Of a stretch of 64,000 nt of DNA, positions 7,540 through 14,761 are shown piece after piece. Under the pieces are notes generated by a model that had not been told where the DNA came from, ran no database searches, and saw only the letters and a list, made by a program, of their open reading frames with translations. The translations under genes were made by a program, and so were the position numbers. The stretch is from CADEFQ01 sp050249415. Lineage in GTDB: Bacteria > Pseudomonadota > Gammaproteobacteria > Steroidobacterales > Steroidobacteraceae. Numbering within the stretch: the first letter of the stretch is position 1; the number at the start of each line of letters is the position of its first letter. The DNA lies in the NCBI GenBank assembly GCA_050249415.1, contig JBFWQO010000002.1, forward strand, positions 62,001 to 126,000, given 5' to 3'.

Positions 7540-8635
7540 CTACAGTCCCGCCTTGAGTGATGCTTCCATGAATTGGTCGAGGTCGCCGTCGAGCACGGCC
7601 TGCGTGTTGCCGACCTCGATGTTCGTGCGCAGGTCCTTGATGCGCGACTGGTCGAGGACGTAGGAGCGGATCTGGTTGCCCCAGCTCACGTCCGATTTCG
7701 AGTCCTCGAGCACTTTCGCCGCCGCGTTGCGCTTGTTCACTTCGAGCTCGTACAGCTTCGCCTTCAGCATCTTCATCGCGGTCGAGCGGTTCTTGTGCTG
7801 GCTGCGTTCGTTCTGGCAGGCGACGACGATGCCGGAGGGGATGTGCCGCAGCCGCACCGCGGATTCGGTCTTGTTCACGTGCTGCCCGCCCGCACCGCTC
7901 GAGCGGAACACGTCCATCTCGATGTCGGCCGGGTTCACCTCGATGTCGATGTCGTCGTCCACTTCGGGCGAAATGAACACGGAGGCGAACGAGGTGTGGC
8001 GGCGGTTGCCGGAGTCGAACGGCGACTTGCGCACGAGCCGGTGCACGCCGGTTTCGGTGCGCAGCCACCCGTAAGCGTACTCGCCGCGGATCTCGAGCGA
8101 CGCGCTCTTGACGCCCGCGACCTCGCCCGGGCTCGAATCGATGACTTCGCACTGGAAGCCGCGCCCCGCCGCCCAGCGGATGTACATCCGCATCAGCATC
8201 TGCGCCCAGTCCTGCGCCTCGGTGCCGCCGGCGCCCGCCTGGATGTCGAGGTAGGCATTGCGGGAGTCCATCTCGCCGCGGAACATGCGCTTGAACTCGA
8301 GCTTGCGCACCGCGGCCTCGAGTCCGCCGGACTCGTTTTCGATGTCGCGCGCGGCGGATTCGTCGTTCTCGGCCTCGGCGAGCGCGAGCAGCTCGGCGGC
8401 ATCCGAGATCGCGTTCGTCGCGTGATCGAGTTCCCCGATGTCGGCGGCGAGCCTGGCGCGCTCCTTGCCGAGCAGCTGCGCGCGTTCGGGATTGCCCCAG
8501 ACCGCGGGGTCTTCGAGTTCGCGGTTTACTTCCTCGAGGCGCTCGACCTTGCTGTCGTATTCAAAGAAACCCCCGTAATGAACGGGTGCGCTCGTCGAGG
8601 TCCTTGAGAGTGCGCTTCAGCTGGCTGACTTCCAT
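7540..8635 (-). CDS. prfB: Peptide chain release factor 2 with programmed +1 frameshift
   Basis: Releases peptides at UGA and UAA. The gene is in two frames: ATG 8635 opens a 24-codon stretch ending ...SLRGFL at an in-frame TGA (8563-8561). A +1 slip there continues through 340 codons to the TAG at 7540, giving 364 residues against 365 in E. coli RF2. The RF2 specificity tripeptide is in RKSPFDSGNRRH, and the hydrolysis loop is GAGGQHVNKTESAVR. It is not a pseudogene: the shift site is the known autoregulatory device. The 10-bp gap to recJ and the abutting lysS suggest one operon recJ-prfB-lysS. Confidence 0.96.
8561..8575 (-). promoter_or_regulatory. prfB programmed frameshift site
   Basis: Read on the minus strand: CGG GGG TTT CTT TGA A. 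The internal Shine-Dalgarno-like G run ends 3 nt before the CTT slip codon, exactly as in E. coli (AGG GGG TAT CTT TGA C). After the slip the new frame reads GAA TAC GAC. The base after TGA is A here rather than the usual C. Confidence 0.93.
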
Positions 8636-8645
8636 CGCGAAAATA

Positions 8646-10379
8646 TTAGCAGGCGGGCAGTACATGGTCGACCAGCAGCTGCAGGCGTCGTTCGCCCTGG
8701 TAGACATTCACGTCGAGGCGGAATACCAGCCGCACGTCGCCGGCCGGCACGCGTGCCGCCCTGCCCTCGAGCAGGTTGAATGCGATCGCGTCGAAGCGGC
8801 GCCCGCTGCCGGCCGCCTCGACCCACATCTTCACGTGCTTCTCGCCGACAATGCGGGCGCGCTCGATCGTGAACCGCCCGTCGAACACCGGCTCCGGAAA
8901 GCCCGCACCCCACGGACCGCCCGCGCGCAGCGCCTCGGCGGTCGCGAGGCAGATGTCCGCCGCGGCGAGGTCGCCATCGGTATCGAGCCGGTCGACATCG
9001 ACGCCGGCGCCGAGCCAGCGCGCGACTTCGGCATCGAACGCGCCCGCGAACGCATCGAGGCGGGCGGGATCGAGCGTGAGGCCCGCGGCCATCGCGTGCC
9101 CACCGAAGCGCTCGATCAGGCCCGGGTGCGCCGCGGCGATATTCTCGAACACGTCGCGCACGTGCACGCCCGCCACGGACCGGGCCGATCCGCGGAGCAG
9201 GCCGTCGCCGCCCCCGGCGAATGCGACCACCGGCCGCCTCAGCCGCTCCTTCACGCGGCCCGCGACCAGGCCGACGACGCCCTGATGCCACTCGGCGTGA
9301 TACAGGCACACGCCCGCCCGCTGCACGGTGCCGGGGGTGGCGAGCGACCCGAGCTGGCGCACGGCGGCGAGCGCCTCGGCCTGCATGCGCGACTCGATCG
9401 CGCGCCGCTCGGCGTTCAGCTGGTCGAGGCGCGCGGCGAGCGAGCGCGCCTCCGCCTCGCGGTCCGCGAGCAGGCAGCGAATGCCGATCGACATGTCGTC
9501 GAGGCGTCCTGCGGCATTGAGCCTCGGCGCGACCGCGAAGCCGAGGTCGGCGGCCGTGAGGTCCGTGCGATCGCGTTGCGCGATCTCGAGCAGTGCACGG
9601 ATGCCGGGCACGCAACGCCCGGCGCGAATGCGCGCAAGACCCTGGGCGACGAGCACGCGGTTGTTCCTGTCGAGCGGCACGACGTCCGCGACCGTACCGA
9701 GCGCGACGAGATCGAGCCACTCGGCCGGTGCCGGCGCGGCACGATCGACGAGGCCCGCCGCATCGAGCGCGCGCTTCAGCGCCACCATCACGTAGAACGC
9801 CACGCCGACACCCGCCAGCGCACGGCTGCCGAAGCGGCTGCCGGCCAGGTTGGGATTGACCATGACATTCGCCGCGGGCAGCTCCGCCCCCGGCAGGTGA
9901 TGGTCGGTCACGAGCACGTCGATGCCGCGCGCGCGCGCCGCGGCGACCCCGGCGACGCTCGCGACGCCGTTGTCGACCGTGACGATGAGCGTCGGCGATC
10001 GCTCCGCTCCGAGCGCGACGATCCCGGGCGTGAGCCCGTAACCGTACTCGAAGCGGTTCGGCACGAGGAAATCGACGTCGGCGAATCCCCACGCGCGCAG
10101 TGCGCGCACGATCAGCGCGGAACTCGTGGCGCCATCGGCGTCGAAATCGCCGACCACGAGCACCTTGCATCCCGCGCCCCGATGATCGAGCAGCAATCCG
10201 ACGGCCGCGTCGACACCCTCGAGCGTCCCGACCGGCAGGAGCCCCGACAGCGCGTGCGACAGGTCCTCGTCGCGCCGCACGCCGCGTGCGGCATAGATGC
10301 GGCGCAGGACCGGGTGCAAGGCGTGTCCCCAGTCCGCACCGCCCTCGCCCGGCGCTCGCCGCTCGATCCGGAGCGTCAC
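8646..10379 (-). CDS. recJ: Single-stranded-DNA-specific 5'-3' exonuclease RecJ
   Basis: DHH-family nuclease acting in recombination and mismatch repair. Metal-binding motifs appear in order: DFDADGATS, VTVDNGVAS and the eponymous VTDHHLPG. The DHHA1 part contains GGHAMAAGLT, and an OB-type C-terminal region follows. The GTG at 10379 overlaps the TGA of the upstream gene and gives 577 residues, as in E. coli; an ATG at 10412 is possible but would lie inside that gene. Confidence 0.95.
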   Translation of the reverse strand: MTLRIERRAPGEGGADWGHALHPVLRRIYAARGVRRDEDLSHALSGLLPVGTLEGVDAAVGLLLDHRGAGCKVLVVGDFDADGATSSALIVRALRAWGFADVDFLVPNRFEYGYGLTPGIVALGAERSPTLIVTVDNGVASVAGVAAARARGIDVLVTDHHLPGAELPAANVMVNPNLAGSRFGSRALAGVGVAFYVMVALKRALDAAGLVDRAAPAPAEWLDLVALGTVADVVPLDRNNRVLVAQGLARIRAGRCVPGIRALLEIAQRDRTDLTAADLGFAVAPRLNAAGRLDDMSIGIRCLLADREAEARSLAARLDQLNAERRAIESRMQAEALAAVRQLGSLATPGTVQRAGVCLYHAEWHQGVVGLVAGRVKERLRRPVVAFAGGGDGLLRGSARSVAGVHVRDVFENIAAAHPGLIERFGGHAMAAGLTLDPARLDAFAGAFDAEVARWLGAGVDVDRLDTDGDLAAADICLATAEALRAGGPWGAGFPEPVFDGRFTIERARIVGEKHVKMWVEAAGSGRRFDAIAFNLLEGRAARVPAGDVRLVFRLDVNVYQGERRLQLLVDHVLPAC

Positions 10380-11326
10380 GTGGGTACCGCCCACGCGACG
10401 GGGCGCCGCCACGGCTTGACGAGATCGAAACGCCGGTAGCGAAACACGCGTTCATCCGCGACCACTTCGACCGTATCGATACGCCGCGCGGCGAGTGCGG
10501 CGAGCGCGGGGTCCACCCAGTGCGCGGCGACACGGTCATCGACGCCTTCGCGCACGACGACGACGGTATCGGCGTCGCGCGCGAGTTCGAGCTCCGCAAA
10601 AGCGCGCCCCGGACCATCGAGTGTCCGGCCACCGGCCTGCCACAGGCCCCGCAGCCAGCTGTCGCCGCCGTAGCCGCGCGGCAGTCCCGTCCCCACTCGA
10701 TCGTGTGGCTGCGCCGGCGCGGCCGGCGCGGGCGACTCACCCCCCCACAGCCACAGCCCCGCCAGTGGGGCTGCCCCACGCCGCACGCGAGTGCGATTGA
10801 CCGGATGCTCGTGCAACCACATCTCGATCTCGGTGCCGATGCGACGCAAGGGTGCCGCGCCCTCGCCCGTCGGCAGCCAGGGCGCGATGTCGCCGCCGAG
10901 TACACGGGCGGGATCGTGGGTGATGGCCGCCGTGCTCACGCCTGTGAGCAGGAAGCCTTCGCTGCCGGCCGGTGTGAGCGCGTGGCCTGTGCCCTCGAAC
11001 ACGCGCGTGAAGTCGGCTGCGAGGACCGCGGTTTCGTCCGCTTCGAGTGCGAGCCATCCTGCGCTCGGCATCCGTACATGGTCGACCGCGGCGAGCAGTG
11101 CGACGGGCGTGGCGAACCACGCCGCTCCCGGGGGCACGCCGAGTGCGGCGGCGGCCACGGTCGCGGCCGGCCGCACCGCGAGATCCGCGCGACCGAGCCG
11201 TCGCGCGAGCCAGGCGCGCCAGTCGGCGCTGCCGAGCGCCCGCCGCCGCGCGCGGGCGAGCGGCGATGCGAGGGCCGTACGCGCGGCAGCGCCCGCAACC
11301 GGCAGGATGACGACGAGGTCGGACAC
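10376..11326 (-). CDS. RpfE-like conserved protein of unknown function
   Basis: A 316-residue protein from GTG 11326. I recognise the family by EMWLHEHPVN followed by PLAGLWLWGGE, which is typical of proteins annotated as RpfE or phosphoglycerate-mutase-like regulatory proteins next to recJ in Xanthomonas and beta-proteobacteria. Two halves of Ala/Arg-rich sequence flank that core, with no signal peptide or membrane helix. The TGA overlaps the recJ GTG, so the pair is co-transcribed. In Xanthomonas rpfE lies in the rpf region with recJ, prfB and lysS, and that order is kept here, but no rpfF, rpfC or rpfG is in the window. The function is not established; the naming is from recalled family resemblance. 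Confidence 0.6.
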   Translation of the reverse strand: MSDLVVILPVAGAAARTALASPLARARRRALGSADWRAWLARRLGRADLAVRPAATVAAAALGVPPGAAWFATPVALLAAVDHVRMPSAGWLALEADETAVLAADFTRVFEGTGHALTPAGSEGFLLTGVSTAAITHDPARVLGGDIAPWLPTGEGAAPLRRIGTEIEMWLHEHPVNRTRVRRGAAPLAGLWLWGGESPAPAAPAQPHDRVGTGLPRGYGGDSWLRGLWQAGGRTLDGPGRAFAELELARDADTVVVVREGVDDRVAAHWVDPALAALAARRIDTVEVVADERVFRYRRFDLVKPWRRPVAWAVPT

Positions 11327-11345
11327 GAAGGCGTATCGTACCGAA

Positions 11346-11714
11346 ATGAAGCTGACGTTGACCGCCGCGACCGGCAGCCACCTGATTCGCAGCCACGGTG
11401 CCCGCGACGTCGTGATCGGCACCACGACTCATGCAGCGCCGCTGATCGTCGGCGCGCACGCGATCGTGACCGACTGGCACGCCGCGAGCAGCGCCACGCT
11501 GGATGCCGCGCAGATGACGCCCGTCCTCGACCTCGACCCGGAGGTCGTGATCCTCGGCATGCCGGCGCCTGTGACCTGGCCGCCCGCGGCGCTGCGCGCC
11601 CTGCTCGGCGCACGCCGTGTCGGTCTCGAGGTGATGGAATTCGGCGCGGCGTGCCGCACGTACAACGTGCTCGCGCAGGAGGATCGCCGGGTGGTGCTCG
11701 CGCTGCTGCCGTGA
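11346..11714 (+). CDS. Mth938-like (DUF498) domain protein
   Basis: A 122-residue protein of the Mth938/NDUFAF3-like fold. Recognisable features are the internal LDPEVVILGMP strand and the final GLEVMEFGAACRTYNVLAQEDRRVVLALLP, which is the family's 'GIGvEvMdT.AACRTYNiLl.E.R.V.AAL' ending. The mitochondrial relative NDUFAF3 helps assemble complex I; bacterial function is not defined. It starts 19 bp from the divergent rpfE-like gene, so their promoters must overlap. A 25-bp inverted repeat begins at the base right after its stop codon. Confidence 0.85.
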   Translation: MKLTLTAATGSHLIRSHGARDVVIGTTTHAAPLIVGAHAIVTDWHAASSATLDAAQMTPVLDLDPEVVILGMPAPVTWPPAALRALLGARRVGLEVMEFGAACRTYNVLAQEDRRVVLALLP

Positions 11715-11882
11715 CAGGCGCACCGCGAGAAGACACAGGAGGGAAAGCTCGTTTTCTGCAGATCAAATCGTCCGTAGCTGACAGACCCGAACGATTGCCG
11801 TCGTTTGTTCTTGTACTTCTTCGTCTACTTCTTCTACTCGCCGACTCCCCCGAAACCCCTGTGTCTTCTCGCGGTGCGCCTG
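11715..11882. repeat. 168-bp element with perfect 25-bp inverted ends
   Basis: The left arm 11715-11739 (starts CAGGCGCACCGCGAG) and right arm 11858-11882 are exact reverse complements over 25 bp. They enclose 118 bp that is visibly richer in A/T than its surroundings and has no convincing gene. The element begins at the first base after a TGA stop and fills most of the convergent gap before the pcm 3' end. No direct target duplication is obvious. The rest of the gap (11883-11965) shows no recognisable feature. Confidence 0.8.
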
Positions 11883-11965
11883 GGGGCGCCATGTTAGACA
11901 TAGCGCGGGAGTTCGCGCAAGCAAGCAAGGTTATTGTTATTTTCCCATAGGTTACGCGTGTTATC

Positions 11966-12628
11966 TCATGCGGTACCTTCGAGCAGCGGCACGAATGCGA
12001 CCGGGCCGAGTGCCTGCCGTTCGACCTTGTGTTCACGGCGCGTGTAGCGCACGAGTTCCTGCGCTCCCTCGGGACCCACGGGCACGATCAGGCGGCCGCC
12101 GACCTTCAACTGCTCGAGCAATGCGTCGGGCACGCGCAGCGGCGCGGCGGCGACCAGCATGCCGTCGAACGGCGCATGCGAAGGCCAGCCGCGATAGCCG
12201 TCGCCGTGGCGGAAACGCACGTTCTTGATGCCGAGTTCGCGGATGCGATCCTTCGCGCGCTTCAGCAGCGGCTCGATGCGCTCGATGCTGTAGAGCTTGT
12301 CGACGAGCGGCGCGAGCACCGCGGTCTGGTAACCGCAGCCCGTGCCGACTTCCAGCACGTTGTAGAGCGGCCCGCCCTCGAGCAGGGCCTCCGTCATGCG
12401 CGCGACGATAAAGGGCTGCGAGATCGTCTGGCCGTGGCCGATCGGCAGGGCCGTGTCTTCGTAGGCGCGGCTCGCGAGGGCTTCGTCGACGAAGATGTGC
12501 CGCGGCACGTTGCGGATCCGGTCGAGCACGGCGGGATTGCGGATGCCCTGGTCGGCGAGGCGCTGCACGAGGCGATCGCGCGTACGCGCCGAGGTCATGC
12601 CGATGCCCGCGAGCCTCACGTCAGCCAC
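11966..12628 (-). CDS. pcm: Protein-L-isoaspartate O-methyltransferase
   Basis: Repairs isoaspartyl damage in ageing proteins using S-adenosylmethionine. The SAM-binding motif I is VLEVGTGCGYQTAVLA. The upstream GHGQTISQPFIVARMTEAL is the PCMT active-site stretch, and GGRLIVPVG lies near the end. 220 residues, close to E. coli Pcm (208). It overlaps surE by 8 bp, the conserved surE-pcm pair. In Pseudomonas and E. coli nlpD and rpoS follow pcm; here pcm is followed by the 168-bp inverted-repeat element instead. Confidence 0.96.
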   Translation of the reverse strand: MADVRLAGIGMTSARTRDRLVQRLADQGIRNPAVLDRIRNVPRHIFVDEALASRAYEDTALPIGHGQTISQPFIVARMTEALLEGGPLYNVLEVGTGCGYQTAVLAPLVDKLYSIERIEPLLKRAKDRIRELGIKNVRFRHGDGYRGWPSHAPFDGMLVAAAPLRVPDALLEQLKVGGRLIVPVGPEGAQELVRYTRREHKVERQALGPVAFVPLLEGTA

Positions 12629-13382
12629 GTGGCCTCCCGTCGAGCCATTGTGCCACCGTACCGAGCGCCGCGTGCCGCGTGAGATCGATCTGCAGGGGCG
12701 TCACCGAGACGAAGCCTTCGTTCACTGCATGGAAATCGGTGCCGGGGCCGGCTTCCTGCCCCGGCCCCGACGGGCCGATCCAGTACACCGCACGGCCGCG
12801 TGGATCGCTGGCGCGAATCACGGGCGCCGAGCGGTGGCGGTTGCCGAGGCGGGTCGCGCGAAAACCGCGCAGTTGCTCGTACGGCAGGTCCGGCACGTTG
12901 ACGTTGAGGATCATGCCGCGATCGAGCCGCTGCTCGATCAGGCGCTCGACGATTTCGCGCGCGACCCGGGCGGCGGTCGCGAAATGCCGCGGGCTGCCCT
13001 GCTCCGTGCAGAGCGACACCGCCACGGTCGTGAGACCGAGGAAACGGCCCTCGATGGCCGCCGCGACCGTGCCCGAATAGAGCACGTCGTCGCCGAGGTT
13101 CGCGCCGTCGTTGACGCCCGACACGACCATGTCGAACTCGAAGTTGAAGAGCCCGGATATCGCGAGGTGCACGCAATCGGTCGGCGTACCGACGACAAAG
13201 TGCACGTCGTCCTCGGCCGTGTGGACGCGCAGCGGCACGTCGAGCGTCAATGAATTGCTCGCACCGCTGCGGTTGCGATCCGGCGCCACGATCGTGAGGT
13301 CGGCCACCCCTGTGAGTGCGTGGCGCAGGTGTCGGATACCTTCGGCGCGGAAGCCGTCGTCATTGGCGAGGAGGATCTTCAC
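12621..13382 (-). CDS. surE: 5'/3'-nucleotidase SurE
   Basis: Stationary-phase survival phosphatase acting on nucleoside monophosphates. The catalytic N-terminus MKILLANDDGFRAEGI carries the Asp-Asp metal ligands, and VAPDRNRSGASNSLTL holds the phosphate-binding Ser/Asn. VSGVNDGANLGDDVLYSGTV is also family-typical. 253 residues, as in E. coli. It is divergent from the Smr gene with a 70-bp gap that could hold both promoters. Confidence 0.96.
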   Translation of the reverse strand: MKILLANDDGFRAEGIRHLRHALTGVADLTIVAPDRNRSGASNSLTLDVPLRVHTAEDDVHFVVGTPTDCVHLAISGLFNFEFDMVVSGVNDGANLGDDVLYSGTVAAAIEGRFLGLTTVAVSLCTEQGSPRHFATAARVAREIVERLIEQRLDRGMILNVNVPDLPYEQLRGFRATRLGNRHRSAPVIRASDPRGRAVYWIGPSGPGQEAGPGTDFHAVNEGFVSVTPLQIDLTRHAALGTVAQWLDGRPRG

Positions 13383-13452
13383 TCGGCGCGGGAACTTTCG
13401 GAATTTGCGGGCGCGTCAATATACTGAAAGCCTTCCCGAGGAGGAAATCGAG

Positions 13453-13983
13453 GTGGGCGATCCGGGCGATGACGATTCGCGCCTCTTTCGCGACGCGGTT
13501 CGCGACGCGAAGGCGCTGCGGGCTGAACCGCGGGCCGGGCAGCGCCGGCGCCGCCCGGCCGCGCGGGCGCGCTTTGCACGGGCGGACCGCGCGGCGGTGC
13601 TGGTCGAATCGCTCGACGTCAGGTCGCCCGAGGGCGCGATCGAGACTGGCGACGAACTGCAATTCCGCCGCGCCGGCGTCCAGGATGCCGTGCTGCGGCG
13701 CCTGCGGCGCGGCGAGTATCGCGTCGAGGCGGAAATCGACCTGCACGGCCTCACGGTCGTCGAGGCGAAAGCCGAGCTGCGCGCCTTCCTTGCCGGTGCG
13801 ATCGCGCGCGAGCTGCGATGCGTGCGCATCGTGCACGGCAAGGGGTTGCGGTCGGGGCAGCGCGGGCCCGTCCTCAAGCAGACCGTGAACGGCCTCCTGC
13901 GACGGGTTGCGGCGGTCGTCGCCTTCACCTCCGCACGCCAGGCCGACGGCGGAACAGGCGCGGTGTACGTTCTTCTCGCGTAG
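13453..13983 (+). CDS. Smr-domain protein (SmrB/YfcN-like)
   Basis: About 176 residues from GTG 13453. The C-terminal Smr domain is clear: EIDLHGLTVVEAKAELRAF, then VRIVHGKGLRSGQRGPVLK and the final DGGTGAVYVLL. Smr domains are endonucleases of the MutS2 C-terminal type; in E. coli SmrB cuts mRNA at collided ribosomes. The N-terminal half is Arg-rich and less conserved. The GTG is preceded by GAGGAGG about 10 bp upstream and no ATG lies in frame nearby. It is followed 2 bp after its stop by the first 32-bp-arm palindrome. Whether it is a true SmrB orthologue is not decided. Confidence 0.85.
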   Translation: MGDPGDDDSRLFRDAVRDAKALRAEPRAGQRRRRPAARARFARADRAAVLVESLDVRSPEGAIETGDELQFRRAGVQDAVLRRLRRGEYRVEAEIDLHGLTVVEAKAELRAFLAGAIARELRCVRIVHGKGLRSGQRGPVLKQTVNGLLRRVAAVVAFTSARQADGGTGAVYVLLA

Positions 13984-13985
13984 GA

Positions 13986-14062
13986 ATGGTGCCGGGGCTT
14001 CGGTTATTCGGTTATTGCGGCTGCGCCCGTCAATAACCGAATAACCGAAGCCCCGGCACCAT
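13986..14062. repeat. 32-bp-arm palindrome, copy 1
   Basis: The left arm 13986-14017 and right arm 14031-14062 are perfect reverse complements over 32 bp, with a 13-nt loop CGGCTGCGCCCGT. The arm reads TGGTGCCGGGGCTTCGG and then two tandem octamers CGGTTATT. It starts 2 bp after the Smr stop codon and ends 8 bp before the stop codon of the convergent PEP-CTERM gene. There is no T-run on either side, so it is not a canonical intrinsic terminator. Confidence 0.9.
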
Positions 14063-14070
14063 GGATCAGC

Positions 14071-14601
14071 TCAACGATGTGCCCGGCGACCTCTCGTCAA
14101 GCCGAGACCAGCGAGAGCCAAGCCGAACAGCAAGAGCGTGGCGGGTTCCACCACACTGACACGTCTCAGCAGGATCGTGTCGAAGTCGGTCGGGCTGAAC
14201 GCGCTGTAGTCCGCGAATTGTCCCGGAGCCGGGTTGAAGAAAAACCCTGATGTGCCGGTCGAGTTGATGGCCGCCAGCGAGCCGCTGAATCCGCATCCGC
14301 CGAACCCGCACAGATTGTTGTTTGTGAGGAAAGTATTCGCGGCGGTGTCGTAGGCGAACCAGCGATAGTCGTTGTAGCCGGCGATGCCCGCGAGCGTATA
14401 TGTGTTGGCGCCGATCGTGACACTGAAGGACGACAGATCGCCGTACCCGAGCGTACCCGACGCGCCATTGGCATAGCTGAAGGAGCCATGCGCCACGGTA
14501 GTACCCGACGCGATGTACTCGAACTCGACCAGCGCTGCCTGCGCAGCGATCGGTCCCGTCAACAGACCCACCGCCAGCAATCCGAGTATCTTTCGTTTCA
14601 T
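14071..14601 (-). CDS. PEP-CTERM sorting-domain secreted protein
   Basis: A 176-residue exported protein. The N-terminus is a signal peptide (MKRKILGLLAVGLLTG, cleavage likely after AQA). The middle is a Ser/Gly/Asn-rich beta-type domain I do not recognise, with cysteines in NLCGFGGCGF. The C-terminus is a PEP-CTERM signal: VVEPATLLLFGLALAGLGL, then Arg-rich TRGRR. The canonical motif is VPEP; here the first proline is Val. Such proteins are processed by exosortase (XrtA type) and usually belong to exopolysaccharide/floc systems encoded elsewhere. ATG 14601 is used; a 9-G tract sits where its ribosome site should be. The gene is bracketed by two nearly identical palindromes and is less GC-rich than its neighbours. 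Confidence 0.85.
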   Translation of the reverse strand: MKRKILGLLAVGLLTGPIAAQAALVEFEYIASGTTVAHGSFSYANGASGTLGYGDLSSFSVTIGANTYTLAGIAGYNDYRWFAYDTAANTFLTNNNLCGFGGCGFSGSLAAINSTGTSGFFFNPAPGQFADYSAFSPTDFDTILLRRVSVVEPATLLLFGLALAGLGLTRGRRAHR

Positions 14602-14604
14602 GTG

Positions 14605-14613
14605 CCCCCCCCC
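14605..14613 (-). repeat. Nine-G homopolymer upstream of the PEP-CTERM start
   Basis: On the coding strand nine consecutive G lie 3 nt before the ATG at 14601, in place of a distinct Shine-Dalgarno sequence. Length changes in such a tract would alter ribosome binding, so it is a possible phase-variation site. Confidence 0.5.
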
Positions 14614-14657
14614 GACATCTCTGTACATTTACTACGCCGACACTCACTAGCTACCGT

Positions 14658-14673
14658 AGCAATTTCCGGACCT
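14658..14673 (-). promoter_or_regulatory. Sigma-54-like promoter of the PEP-CTERM gene
   Basis: The minus strand reads AGGTCCG-GAAA-TTGCT. The invariant GG (14672-14671) and GC (14660-14659) are 12 bp apart as required, and 9 of the 12 bases of TGGCACG...TTGCT agree. A start site near 14647 would give a leader of about 46 nt. PEP-CTERM genes are known to be under sigma-54 with PrsK/PrsR in other bacteria. Confidence 0.45.
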
Positions 14674-14692
14674 GACAGGAATTCCCTGTCAG
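14672..14692. promoter_or_regulatory. 21-bp operator-like palindrome upstream of the PEP-CTERM gene
   Basis: CTGACAGG-AATTC-CCTGTCAG is a perfect 8+5+8 inverted repeat that touches the -24 element of the sigma-54-like promoter. A second small palindrome, GCTAC-C-GTAGC, lies at 14650-14660 around the predicted start site. These look like regulator sites; the proteins are unknown. Confidence 0.4.
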
Positions 14693-14761
14693 ATCAATAT
14701 CTTGCATAAACAGAGCTGGGCAACGTGTAAGAAAAATCGACACTTCGGAGTGCTCCAAGCC

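Noticed and set aside
7540..8635. prfB as a frameshifted pseudogene
   Set aside because: The break lies exactly at the known programmed +1 site and the joined product has full RF2 length and motifs.
13391..13420. Sigma-E-like GGAACTT and TCAAT before the Smr gene
   Set aside because: The spacer is 18 nt, longer than the 16-17 accepted for sigma-E, and the -10 half is weak.
13986..14062. Palindrome copy 1 as an ordinary Rho-independent terminator
   Set aside because: A 32-bp stem with an A/T-rich inner half and no T-run on either side is not a standard terminator.
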